Origin: Acinetobacter apis | GTDB lineage: Bacteria; Pseudomonadota; Gammaproteobacteria; Pseudomonadales; Moraxellaceae | Direction: 5' to 3' | NCBI RefSeq assembly: GCF_900197575.1 | Contig: NZ_FZLN01000001.1 | Span: 868,001-932,000, forward strand | Length of the DNA stretch: 64,000 nucleotides | Shown: positions 46,630 through 55,053 of the stretch, piece by piece | Layout of the letters: every line of letters begins with the position of its first letter | Position numbering within the stretch: the first letter of the stretch is position 1 | Position numbers and translations under genes: made by a program | Notes under the pieces: generated by a model | What the model was told of the DNA's origin: nothing | What the model saw: only the letters and a program-made list of their open reading frames with translations | The model's database searches: none

Positions 46630-47217
46630 ATGCTTCTAATGATTGACAATTATGACAGCTTTACTTATAACATCGTCCAATATTTTGGTGAGTTAAATCA
46701 AGATGTTAAAGTTGTTCGCAATGATCAAATTTCATTAGAGGACATCGAAACATGGCAACCTGAGTATTTGGTGATAGGTCCTGGACCTTGTACCCCGAGT
46801 GAAGCTGGCATTTCAATTCCAGCCATTCAACATTTTGCGGGAAAAATCCCAATTTTAGGGGTATGTTTAGGACATCAAAGTATTGGACAAGCCTTTGGTG
46901 GCGACACGATTCGTGCAAAAACGGTAATGCACGGTCGTTTATCAAAAATGTACCATACTGATGTCGGTATTTTTCAGAAATTACCATCGCCATTTACTGC
47001 CACACGCTATCACTCATTGGTCATTGATCAATCCACTTTGCCTGACTGTTTAGAAGTCACGTGTTGGACCAATCAAGAAGATGGGTCTATTGAAGAGATT
47101 ATGGGCGTTAGACACAAGACCTTACCTATAGAAGGTGTTCAATTTCACCCAGAATCCATTTTAAGTGAGCACGGACATGAAGTGTTCAAAAACTTTTTAG
47201 AAACATATAAACAGTAG
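46630..47217 (+). CDS. trpG: Anthranilate/aminodeoxychorismate synthase glutaminase subunit
   Basis: Class I glutamine amidotransferase of 195 aa supplying ammonia to TrpE (and, in many bacteria, also PabB). The triad is in place: Cys in [17 protein letters not shown] and His-Glu in [13 protein letters not shown]. The oxyanion motif is [15 protein letters not shown]. It is the first gene of trpGDC, four bases before trpD. As in other Acinetobacter, trpE is not adjacent; the lone trpG may serve both tryptophan and folate synthesis, which fits its closeness to folE, but that is inference. Confidence 0.95.
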   Translation: MLLMIDNYDSFTYNIVQYFGELNQDVKVVRNDQISLEDIETWQPEYLVIGPGPCTPSEAGISIPAIQHFAGKIPILGVCLGHQSIGQAFGGDTIRAKTVMHGRLSKMYHTDVGIFQKLPSPFTATRYHSLVIDQSTLPDCLEVTCWTNQEDGSIEEIMGVRHKTLPIEGVQFHPESILSEHGHEVFKNFLETYKQ

Positions 47218-47221
47218 CATT

Positions 47222-48277
47222 ATGGATATTAAGCAAGCACTCAACCACATTACCAAAAATATTCATTTAACTGATGACCAAATGCAAGATGTGATGTACA
47301 CCATCATGCGAGGCGAAGCATCTGATGCGCAAATCGGTGCATTACTTATGGGTCTGCGCTTAAAAGGCGAAAGCATTCAAGAAATTACTGCTGCTGCTCG
47401 TGTAATGCGTGATTTATCTATTAAGGTAAACAGTACGAACATCGATTATTTGGTCGATATTGTGGGTACAGGCGGTGATGGGCAAAACCTATTTAATGTC
47501 TCTACAGCGGCAAGTTTTGTGATCTCTGCGGCAGGTGCAACCGTTGCTAAACATGGCAATCGTGGTGTATCTAGCCGTTCAGGATCATCTGATCTATTAG
47601 AGCAAGCAGGCATTCAGTTGGATTTGAATCAAATCCAAACTGAGCGCTGTTTACGTGAAATGAATTTGGGCTTTTTATTTGCACCAAATTATCACCAAGC
47701 AATGAAGCATGCGATTCGAGCACGAAAAGACTTAGGAATTCGTACCATCTTTAATTTACTTGGACCACTTACAAATCCTGCCAATGTTCAACAATTGGTG
47801 GTGGGTGTCTTTTCAGATGAATTATGTGTTCCTATGGCCGAAGTGTTTAAACAACTCGGCGCTCAACATGTCATGGTTGTTCATTCTAAAGATGGTTTAG
47901 ATGAAATTAGTTTGGCGACAAGTACATTGGTTGCTGAATTAAAAGATGGTCAAATACAGACTTGGATATTAGAACCTCAAGCCTTTCATATTGAACCACA
48001 AACACTCTATGGTCTAGATGTTAAAGACCCTAAAGAAAGTTTGGCGTTAATTAAAGACGCGTTGGGTCGAAATAAAAGCCCATTGGGTCAAAAAGCGGCA
48101 GATTTAATTGCCTTAAATGCAGGTGCAGGCATTTATGTGTCGGGTTTAGCAACCACTTATGCTGAAGGTGTCTTGTTTGCACAAGATATTATTGATGGTG
48201 GACAAGCACTTGAAAAAATGAGTGTCTTTGCTGAATACACGAAAAATATTAAGCTTGCCCCGAGCACAATGGAGTAA
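47222..48277 (+). CDS. trpD: Anthranilate phosphoribosyltransferase
   Basis: Joins anthranilate to PRPP in the second step of tryptophan synthesis. The 351-aa protein has the PRPP-binding loop DIVGTGGDGQNLFNVSTAAS, KHGNRGVSSRSGSSDLLEQAG, and the RKDLGIRTIFNLLGPLTNPA region that binds anthranilate. It begins four bases after trpG and ends three bases before trpC, so the three are translated from one message. Confidence 0.97.
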   Translation: MDIKQALNHITKNIHLTDDQMQDVMYTIMRGEASDAQIGALLMGLRLKGESIQEITAAARVMRDLSIKVNSTNIDYLVDIVGTGGDGQNLFNVSTAASFVISAAGATVAKHGNRGVSSRSGSSDLLEQAGIQLDLNQIQTERCLREMNLGFLFAPNYHQAMKHAIRARKDLGIRTIFNLLGPLTNPANVQQLVVGVFSDELCVPMAEVFKQLGAQHVMVVHSKDGLDEISLATSTLVAELKDGQIQTWILEPQAFHIEPQTLYGLDVKDPKESLALIKDALGRNKSPLGQKAADLIALNAGAGIYVSGLATTYAEGVLFAQDIIDGGQALEKMSVFAEYTKNIKLAPSTME

Positions 48278-48280
48278 AAT

Positions 48281-49087
48281 ATGGATATTGCAAATACGAT
48301 TTTAGGAAAGATTGTTGATCGTAAAGTAGAAGAATTGGCAATTCGCCATAAACGATATTCGATTTATGATCTTGAACAACAAGCTCAACATGCAAGCCCT
48401 GTACGCGGTTTCGCAAAAGCCTTAGGGCAAAAACGCCCTGGTGTCATTGCTGAAATTAAAAAAGCATCTCCTTCAAAAGGTGTGATTCGTGCAAACTTTG
48501 ATCCTGCTGAAATTGCACAACAATATGAATCTGCAGGTGCTGCCTGTTTATCGGTTCTTACCGATATTGATTTTTTCCAAGGCGCAGATGAAAATATTTT
48601 AATTGCCCGTAAACACTGTAGTTTACCTGCGCTTCGAAAAGACTTTTTAATTGACCCTTATCAAGTCATTGAAGCACGTGCTTTACATGCAGATTGTATT
48701 TTACTGATAGTTGCCTGCTTGTCTGATCAACAACTGGAAGAAATGTCTAAAACAGCATTTGAGCATCAACTTGATGTATTGGTTGAAGTCCACAATGAAG
48801 CAGAACTTGAGCGTGCATTACGACTTGATTCACGTTGTTTACTTGGTGTAAATAACCGTGATTTAAAAACATTTAATGTAGATTTAAACCACTCTATTCG
48901 CTTGAAAAGCTTGCTTGATCCAAGTCGAATATTAATTACAGAAAGTGGCATCGCTACACCTGATGATGTACGGTTAATGCAAGAGCATGACATCCACCAC
49001 TTTTTAGTGGGTGAAAGCTTTATGAAACAACCCCATCCAGACCGTGCTTTTATTGATTTGTTTGGTCAGCCAATCACTGTAAACTAA
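48281..49087 (+). CDS. trpC: Indole-3-glycerol-phosphate synthase
   Basis: TIM-barrel enzyme of 268 aa that closes the indole ring. Active-site stretches are VIAEIKKASPSKGVIR (Lys and Glu on strand 2), AACLSVLTDIDFFQG, ALRKDFLIDPYQVIEAR, LLGVNNRDLKTFNVD and ILITESGIATPDDV. It is monofunctional: there is no fused TrpF domain as in E. coli. It is the last gene of trpGDC, closed by the terminator at 49100-49135. Confidence 0.97.
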   Translation: MDIANTILGKIVDRKVEELAIRHKRYSIYDLEQQAQHASPVRGFAKALGQKRPGVIAEIKKASPSKGVIRANFDPAEIAQQYESAGAACLSVLTDIDFFQGADENILIARKHCSLPALRKDFLIDPYQVIEARALHADCILLIVACLSDQQLEEMSKTAFEHQLDVLVEVHNEAELERALRLDSRCLLGVNNRDLKTFNVDLNHSIRLKSLLDPSRILITESGIATPDDVRLMQEHDIHHFLVGESFMKQPHPDRAFIDLFGQPITVN

Positions 49088-49099
49088 AATTTATGTGCG

Positions 49100-49135
49100 C
49101 AAAGAACGGTTTATACAACCGTTCTTTGTATTTTT
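49100..49135 (+). terminator. Rho-independent terminator after trpGDC
   Basis: Stem CAAAGAACGGTT / AACCGTTCTTTG with a TATAC-type loop, followed by TATTTTT. Confidence 0.85.
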
Positions 49136-49161
49136 AAACAGGTTATATAGATGAAAACATT

Positions 49162-49854
49162 ATGAGTAATAAAGACAGTTTTTTATCAAAATCACAAAAG
49201 AGTTTGTTAAAGCAGTTTAAAAAGCAGATCAGCCCTGCGCATACATCAGCTGTAGCACCTGTCCAAGAAAAAGCGCGTAAAGAAGAAGAGCAAATTGATG
49301 ATACAACTTTATTTCAAAGCGCATTACAGGGTGTACAACGCTTAGATCACAGTAATGTGGTCCAGCGTGCTAAACCTGCAAAACCTAAAAAGCCTGATGC
49401 GCAAACGATCGCAAAACGGATTGCTGCTGAAGGCATTACAGATCATGATGGTTCATCTGCACTTTCAGATACTCAAGCCGCTTTAAATCCGGTCGGCAGT
49501 CAGCAAACACTGAGCTATCGCATTACAACACTGCAAAATAAAGTATTTGAAGATTTAAAACTTGGCAAAATGAGATGGTTTGAAGCTGTTGATTTACATG
49601 GCTGCACCATTGAACAAGCACGCGCTGCAGTACTTGAAATCATTCATTTAGCACAACAAGACAATCAAAATGTTATTAAAATTGTGCATGGTAAAGGCCC
49701 TGATGCTGTATTAAAAACCTATGTAAATGGTTGGCTTCGACAACACCGTGATGTATTGGCATTTGTAAGTGCACCTGAGAACCAAGGCGGTACAGGTGCG
49801 GTACTTGTTTTACTCAAACGTGCAGAAAAAAACCCGAAATTCCAACCTGAATAG
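49162..49854 (+). CDS. Smr (MutS2 C-terminal-like) domain protein
   Basis: A 230-aa protein. The first 140 residues are charged and look disordered (KSLLKQFKKQISPAHTS; RAKPAKPKKPDAQTIAKRIAA). The Smr domain fills the rest: AVDLHGCTIEQARAAVLEIIHLA with the LDLHG motif, VIKIVHGKGPDAVLKTYV with the HGKG motif, and GGTGAVLVLLKR at the end. This is the same layout as E. coli SmrA/SmrB; SmrB cleaves mRNA at collided ribosomes, and a nuclease role here is possible but unproven. Monocistronic, between trpC and folE. Confidence 0.88.
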   Translation: MSNKDSFLSKSQKSLLKQFKKQISPAHTSAVAPVQEKARKEEEQIDDTTLFQSALQGVQRLDHSNVVQRAKPAKPKKPDAQTIAKRIAAEGITDHDGSSALSDTQAALNPVGSQQTLSYRITTLQNKVFEDLKLGKMRWFEAVDLHGCTIEQARAAVLEIIHLAQQDNQNVIKIVHGKGPDAVLKTYVNGWLRQHRDVLAFVSAPENQGGTGAVLVLLKRAEKNPKFQPE

Positions 49855-49936
49855 CTTTTTAAGAATTGTTATCCTCGTTGAATAAATTTTCTGATACAAT
49901 GTCGCCCTGCTTAATCTGTGCAAGTGAACATCTTTT

Positions 49937-50491
49937 ATGTCTATGCAGCAATCTTACGAAAAAATACTTGAAGCCGTTGGCGAGGACCTTGAACGCCCGG
50001 GGCTTAAAGACACGCCAATACGTGCGGCAAGAGCCTTTTCGTATTTGACCTCAGGTTATGCCAAATCACTTGAGGAAGTGACCAATGATGCGGTTTTTCC
50101 TTCTGATAATCGTGAAATGGTATTGGTAAAGAATATTGAATTTTATTCTTTATGCGAGCATCACTTATTGCCATTTTATGGCCGTGTTCATATTGGTTAT
50201 TTGCCTGAAGGCAAAGTACTTGGACTATCAAAATTTGCACGCATTACTGAAATGTTTGCTAGACGTTTACAAATTCAAGAAAATCTGACCCAAGAAATTG
50301 CTCTTGCTGTGGAACAAGTCACAGGTGCACGTGGTGTTGCTGTTGTCATCGACTCTGCACACATGTGTATGATGATGCGCGGTGTGGGTAAACAAAACTC
50401 AACCACACGAACAGTATCTTTTGTCGGTGAGTTTAAAGCGCATACTGAAGCACGTCGTGAATTTTTAAGTGCTGTGCCAGAGAGTTATTAG
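49937..50491 (+). CDS. folE: GTP cyclohydrolase I
   Basis: First enzyme of tetrahydrofolate synthesis, turning GTP into dihydroneopterin triphosphate. The 184-aa protein carries the zinc and catalytic residues in [22 protein letters not shown] and in [43 protein letters not shown] is the signature helix. The start at ATG 49937 is followed by another at 49943; either fits. It has its own promoter region after the Smr gene and a shared terminator at 50511-50540. Confidence 0.96.
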   Translation: MSMQQSYEKILEAVGEDLERPGLKDTPIRAARAFSYLTSGYAKSLEEVTNDAVFPSDNREMVLVKNIEFYSLCEHHLLPFYGRVHIGYLPEGKVLGLSKFARITEMFARRLQIQENLTQEIALAVEQVTGARGVAVVIDSAHMCMMMRGVGKQNSTTRTVSFVGEFKAHTEARREFLSAVPESY

Positions 50492-50510
50492 TCTATACAA
50501 GTGAATCAAT

Positions 50511-50540
50511 AAAAAAGGATAATTTAATTATCCTTTTTTT
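50511..50540. terminator. Bidirectional Rho-independent terminator
   Basis: Stem AAAAAAGGATAATT / AATTATCCTTTTTT between folE and the convergent DUF817 gene; it overlaps the last codons of the latter. Confidence 0.85.
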
Positions 50541-51325
50541 ATGAACTGCTCTTTTAGCTGCCAAATACCATTGCTTTGGCGTTGCCCTGAAATTTTTAAG
50601 ACAAAAACCAAGCTCAGCATCAAGAGCAAATACCATGACCCGATCTTTCCGATCCATACCATATGCCAGCCATCAGCCTGATTTGGATAGACCCAAATAT
50701 CATAAAATGTGCTGATATTTTCAGCCACCCAAATGAGACTTGCAAGCACCAACAACAAAACCAGCATGGGTATAGTAAATTGTTGCCTATTGACCCAAAA
50801 CACCGCTTTTGTTCGCCAAAATAACCATATACTCCATATAAACAATATATTTCGAATATCAAAAATAAAAAACTTACTCATAAAATTGATATATGCCACC
50901 AATGCCAATACCATCAAGTATTTAAATTCAGGCAATGCAATAAAAGATATATGAAATAAACGAATGGCACGTGCAAAAAAACTGCCGATGGCAGAATACA
51001 TAAATCCTGCAAACAATGGCACTGTCAGTATTTTCAACACCGCAGGTTCAGGATATTGCCAAGAGCCAATATGTGGTGCAGTAAGTACAAGCTCCATAAT
51101 GAGTGCCAAGACATGAAATAAAGCAATCACTTTTGCTTCTTGCCATGATTCAAGTTTGAAGTACATAAGCAAGCCTTGTACAACAAGGGCAAAGAAAAAC
51201 AAAAAGTCATATCGGTATAAACCGAAATAAGGTTCTGTACCCATGCCATAACTCAAGGCAAAAATAAGCAGCAATAAAATACCAAAAAGCGCAGCGGATA
51301 TAGACCGCTGCGCAAAAGTTAACAT
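50528..51325 (-). CDS. DUF817-family integral membrane protein
   Basis: A 265-aa protein with about seven or eight hydrophobic helices (for example ALFGILLLLIFALSYGMG and FTIPMLVLLLVLASLIWVAE). YRYDFLFFFALVVQGLLMYFKLESWQEAKVI, the segment HIGSWQYPEP and the WVAENISTFYDIWVYPNQ segment match DUF817 (B. subtilis YoaT-like). Function is unknown. The start is set at 51325, after the hemE stop (51354). The frame runs open to 51397, which would overlap hemE by about 40 bases. Same strand as hemE and probably cotranscribed. Confidence 0.78.
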   Translation of the reverse strand: MLTFAQRSISAALFGILLLLIFALSYGMGTEPYFGLYRYDFLFFFALVVQGLLMYFKLESWQEAKVIALFHVLALIMELVLTAPHIGSWQYPEPAVLKILTVPLFAGFMYSAIGSFFARAIRLFHISFIALPEFKYLMVLALVAYINFMSKFFIFDIRNILFIWSIWLFWRTKAVFWVNRQQFTIPMLVLLLVLASLIWVAENISTFYDIWVYPNQADGWHMVWIGKIGSWYLLLMLSLVFVLKISGQRQSNGIWQLKEQFIKKG

Positions 51326-51353
51326 CAATTTCAACGGGTTTAGCACAATCGAA

Positions 51354-52427
51354 TTAGCCCAAATATTTCGCACTATATTCATGTACTGTATCAACAAATA
51401 TTTTTGGCATATCTGGATTCACCCATTGAGTAATTCCATGCCCTAAATTCGCGACATAGCCTGTTTTTTCACCATGACGATATGCATCATCAAGCATTTG
51501 TTTCACTGCATTTTCAATTGTTTTAGCTGAGCCATATAAGGTGGCTGGATCTAAATTACCTTGTAATGCGACACGGCCTTGAACACGCGCACGTGCCTGA
51601 TCTAACGGTGTTGTCCAATCTAACCCATAGGCATCTGCATTGGCATCAAGCATGGTTTCTAACCACTGCCCACCACCTTTTGTGAATAAAATAACAGGGA
51701 TACGACGACCATCCTTTTCACGAACTAAACCGCCCACAATTTTTTTCATATAATTTAATGAAAATTCGACATATTGACGGTGTGCAAGTGCCCCACCCCA
51801 ACTGTCAAAAATTTGTACAGCTTGTGCACCCGCTTCAATTTGTGCATTTAAATAGTCAATTACGCTGTCTGCCAAATGGTCAAGCAAAGCATGTAGCAGT
51901 TCAGGTGATTTATAAAGCATTTCTTTAGTAAATCGATAATCTTTACTTGAACCGCCTTCAATCATATAAGTCGCTAAAGTCCATGGACTGCCCGAAAAAC
52001 CAATCAAAGGAACTTGCCCAGACAAAGCTGAACGAATTGCACTGACGGCATTCATGACATAATCTAAATCGGTGCGCGAATTTAATTTGGGTAATTTGGC
52101 AATATCTGCTTCTGTACGAATGGTATTTTTAAATTTTGGTCCTTCACCTGTTTCAAAATATAGCCCTAAACCCAATGCATCAGGAATAGTTAAAATATCA
52201 GAAAACAAAATTGCGGCATCTAACTCATAACGGCGTAACGGCTGTAATGTTACTTCACATGCCAATTCTGTATTTTTGCATAAAGATAAAAAATCGCCTG
52301 CTTGTGCACGGGTCGCTTTATATTCTGGTAAATAACGTCCTGCTTGACGCATCATCCATATTGGGGTGGTATCTACTGGCTCTCTGAGTAATGCACGCAA
52401 AAAACGATCATTTTTTAGAGTTGTCAT
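51354..52427 (-). CDS. hemE: Uroporphyrinogen decarboxylase
   Basis: Haem-pathway enzyme of 357 aa that decarboxylates the four acetate side chains of uroporphyrinogen III to give coproporphyrinogen III. The first signature [20 protein letters not shown] contains the substrate-binding Arg, and the second is [20 protein letters not shown]. Asp in [17 protein letters not shown] is the catalytic acid. The start at 52427 matches the family N-terminus ([21 protein letters not shown]). Confidence 0.97.
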   Translation of the reverse strand: MTTLKNDRFLRALLREPVDTTPIWMMRQAGRYLPEYKATRAQAGDFLSLCKNTELACEVTLQPLRRYELDAAILFSDILTIPDALGLGLYFETGEGPKFKNTIRTEADIAKLPKLNSRTDLDYVMNAVSAIRSALSGQVPLIGFSGSPWTLATYMIEGGSSKDYRFTKEMLYKSPELLHALLDHLADSVIDYLNAQIEAGAQAVQIFDSWGGALAHRQYVEFSLNYMKKIVGGLVREKDGRRIPVILFTKGGGQWLETMLDANADAYGLDWTTPLDQARARVQGRVALQGNLDPATLYGSAKTIENAVKQMLDDAYRHGEKTGYVANLGHGITQWVNPDMPKIFVDTVHEYSAKYLG

Positions 52428-52610
52428 GGTGGTCCAATGCTGTAATCATTTAACTGTATCATAACAAATAACCTTCACATTAGATAACAGAGCCTTACGA
52501 TTATATACATTGGAACTATACATGAGGCATACGAAATATTTAATGCAGGCTATATCAAATTCTGTAATAATTAGCTAGTTCTATTACAAAATAATTCTAA
52601 GGTTTAAATC

Positions 52611-53861
52611 ATGTTTGTTCGCTCATTACTCGCTGTGAGTTTAAGCTATTTAATGCTAAATAGTGCGTTTGCCGCGTCTGAAGTCGCACAATCTGTTTCT
52701 GTTACAAGCCAAGAAGAGCCAACGTCTTCAAATACCGCATATGACTCAAATACAGCGCCTTTGAGTTCGCGAAGTGCTTCTGAAATTATGGTTAATACAG
52801 AAACAGCATCAGATGCAACTCCTGTTGCTGCTTCTGAGGGTCAAATGACCACTCAAGAGCAAAGCCATTTTAATGAAGTCACAGATGCTGTGCAAACCAT
52901 TGATACCAACGCTGAACGCCAAACGTCACACCGTGCGGTATCAAGTGCTGAAAAAAGAGATTGGTCACTCGATAACTTAAACCGTGCTGAATGGTATCCT
53001 AATATTGGTAAAGGACAATTTCCAATTTATGCACGTGCCCAAGTGATGTTGAATAACACCCATGCATCGCCTGGCGCAATTGATGGATCAAGTGGGAAAA
53101 ATACCTTAAAAGCGATTGCATCTTTTCAGCAAATCCAAGGCTTACCTGTCACAGGTGCCCTAGATCAAGCAACATGGGATGCATTGGTTAAATTACAAGG
53201 TAGCAAACCGACCTATATTGAATACACGATCACTGAAAGTGATTTAAAAGGTCCTTATGCCAAAACCATTCCACATGACTATGCATTACAATCTAAAATG
53301 AAAGGATTGTATTATACGCGCGTTACAGAAATGCTTGGTGAAAAGTTCCATATGGATGAAGCCTTTTTGAAACAGCTCAACCCAAATGCAGACTTTAATA
53401 AATTAGGACAAAAAATTATTGTGACCAGTGTCCGCAATAATTTACCTGAAGACATTCACTTAATTGTGGCGCACAAAGGTGCAAAACAACTGTACTTATT
53501 TAACTCTAAAAACCAAATGGTTGGCTCATTCCCAGCAACTATTGGTAGTACAGATACGCCGTCTCCTGAAGGAACATACCGAGTCACAAATGTGACACCA
53601 AATCCTTGGTATAGTTACTCACCAAGTAACTTTGTTCAAGGCAAAAACTTAAAACCACTGTCTTTACCACCAGGTCCAAATGCACCAGTAGGTAATATTT
53701 GGATTGGTTTAAGTAAAAAATCATTTGGTATTCATGGTACGCCACAGCCGTCTTTAATTTCTAAAACAGCATCGCATGGTTGTATTCGTCTAACCAATTG
53801 GGATGCAAATGATTTAGGACGTAAAGTAAAATCTGGCACGATTGCAAAATTTGTTAATTAA
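52611..53861 (+). CDS. L,D-transpeptidase (YkuD family) with peptidoglycan-binding domain
   Basis: A 416-aa exported enzyme. The signal peptide is residues 1-22 (LLAVSLSYLMLNSAFA cleaved before ASEVAQ). A Ser/Thr-rich linker runs to about 115. A peptidoglycan-binding PGBD-1 domain follows (about 140-195, FPIYARAQVMLNN...GKNTLKAIASFQQIQG). A LysM-like stretch (about 240-285) precedes the YkuD catalytic domain (about 285-416), with its motif FGIHGTPQPSL...SHGCIRLTNWDA and the nucleophile Cys. Such enzymes make 3-3 crosslinks in peptidoglycan or attach proteins to it. Acinetobacter has several Ldt paralogues; which one this is cannot be decided here. Confidence 0.9.
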   Translation: MFVRSLLAVSLSYLMLNSAFAASEVAQSVSVTSQEEPTSSNTAYDSNTAPLSSRSASEIMVNTETASDATPVAASEGQMTTQEQSHFNEVTDAVQTIDTNAERQTSHRAVSSAEKRDWSLDNLNRAEWYPNIGKGQFPIYARAQVMLNNTHASPGAIDGSSGKNTLKAIASFQQIQGLPVTGALDQATWDALVKLQGSKPTYIEYTITESDLKGPYAKTIPHDYALQSKMKGLYYTRVTEMLGEKFHMDEAFLKQLNPNADFNKLGQKIIVTSVRNNLPEDIHLIVAHKGAKQLYLFNSKNQMVGSFPATIGSTDTPSPEGTYRVTNVTPNPWYSYSPSNFVQGKNLKPLSLPPGPNAPVGNIWIGLSKKSFGIHGTPQPSLISKTASHGCIRLTNWDANDLGRKVKSGTIAKFVN

Positions 53862-53870
53862 AATAGACAT

Positions 53871-53904
53871 AAAAAAATAAGCCCAAATGGGCTTATTTTT
53901 TTAT
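53871..53904. terminator. Bidirectional Rho-independent terminator
   Basis: Stem AAAAAAATAAGCCC / GGGCTTATTTTTTT with an AAAT loop, between the convergent L,D-transpeptidase and sohB genes. Confidence 0.88.
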
Positions 53905-53911
53905 ATAACCA

Positions 53912-54862
53912 TTAAATTTTTGGATCACGTAGCTGAGTCATTGACTGTTGTGACTTTGCTGCCAATTCTGTCAACTGATGAAAAACAACAGGGATCACTT
54001 GATCTGCCATCTGCGCAGCTTGTAAGCCTAACTTTTCGCCCAATGTCGGTTTGTGACGGGTACTAATTAAATAAACATCATGCTCATTGATCAGATTTAA
54101 AATCACTTCGTCTGAGGTTTTAAGCTCATCTGCCAAGTCAAAACGCAATGCATCTTCACCATACCAATGTTCACCTGTCGCAACTTTCTCAACATTCAAT
54201 TGTGGACGGTATTTTTCTACAAAATGCTTAAATAGCTCATGTGTTTGCTGCAATTCTTGCTCAAATTTCTCTTTACCTTCATCGGTATTTTCACCAAACA
54301 TGGTAACTGTTCTTTTGTATTGCCCTGCAGTATATAATTCAAAGTCAACATTCTTTTCTTTAAGCAAACGATTAAAGTTTGGGATTTGTACCACAACACC
54401 AATTGAACCTAAAATTGCAAACGGTGCAGCAATGACTTGATTTGCAATACATGCCATCATATAACCACCACTCGCAGCAACTTTGTCTACAGTCACAGTT
54501 AAATGGAACCCTGCGTCACGCAAACGAACTAATTGAACCGCTGCCAAGCCATAGCCATGTACCACACCGCCTGGGCTTTCTAAACGTACAACAACACGGT
54601 CTTTACCAGGTGTTGCAGTCGCAATAATTAAAGTAATTTCTTCGCGTAAATTGGTCACTGCAGAAGCTTGAACATCGCCTTTAAAGTCAACCACAAAAAC
54701 ACGTTCTTTACTTTTTTTACGTTCTTTATTCTTTTTAAATAAGCCAAGTAAAGACTGTTTCTTCCCTTGATTTTGAGCAATTTTCTTTTTTTGCTCATTT
54801 AAACGTGCATTTAAATGGGTTACACGAATTTCTGCAGGGAGTTTTGGCAATTGAAATAACAT
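53912..54862 (-). CDS. sohB: SohB-like S49 peptidase lacking the N-terminal membrane anchor
   Basis: An S49-family (signal peptide peptidase-like) protease of 316 aa; E. coli SohB has 349. The catalytic dyad is Ser131 in VDKVAASGGYMMAC and Lys183 in ELYTAGQYKRTVTM. VVRLESPGGVVHGYGLAA, PFAILGSIGVV and ATGEHWYGEDAL closely follow E. coli SohB. E. coli SohB begins with a membrane helix. Here the protein begins MLFQLPKLPAEIRVTHLN and has a basic Lys-rich region but no hydrophobic segment, and an in-frame TGA lies 15 codons upstream with none in between. It may be cytosolic or bind the membrane peripherally. Confidence 0.88.
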   Translation of the reverse strand: MLFQLPKLPAEIRVTHLNARLNEQKKKIAQNQGKKQSLLGLFKKNKERKKSKERVFVVDFKGDVQASAVTNLREEITLIIATATPGKDRVVVRLESPGGVVHGYGLAAVQLVRLRDAGFHLTVTVDKVAASGGYMMACIANQVIAAPFAILGSIGVVVQIPNFNRLLKEKNVDFELYTAGQYKRTVTMFGENTDEGKEKFEQELQQTHELFKHFVEKYRPQLNVEKVATGEHWYGEDALRFDLADELKTSDEVILNLINEHDVYLISTRHKPTLGEKLGLQAAQMADQVIPVVFHQLTELAAKSQQSMTQLRDPKI

Positions 54863-55009
54863 ATTGTCGCCTAATAATTTAAATATCTTATTAATATGGA
54901 TACTTTTTCAGAAAAAACAATAGCTCACCTGTGTAATTAATACCGAATATATACAGGAATACGATTTTAAGTCATATAGATCACATGTACTTGATCCTAT
55001 TTTTGACAC

Positions 55010-55038
55010 AAAAAAGCGTGCCTTAAGCACGCTTTTTT
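55010..55038 (-). terminator. Rho-independent terminator after purL
   Basis: Stem AAAAAAGCGTGC / GCACGCTTTTTT with a CTTAA-type loop, about 16 bases beyond the purL stop. Confidence 0.87.
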
Positions 55039-55053
55039 ATTACAGAATACATA

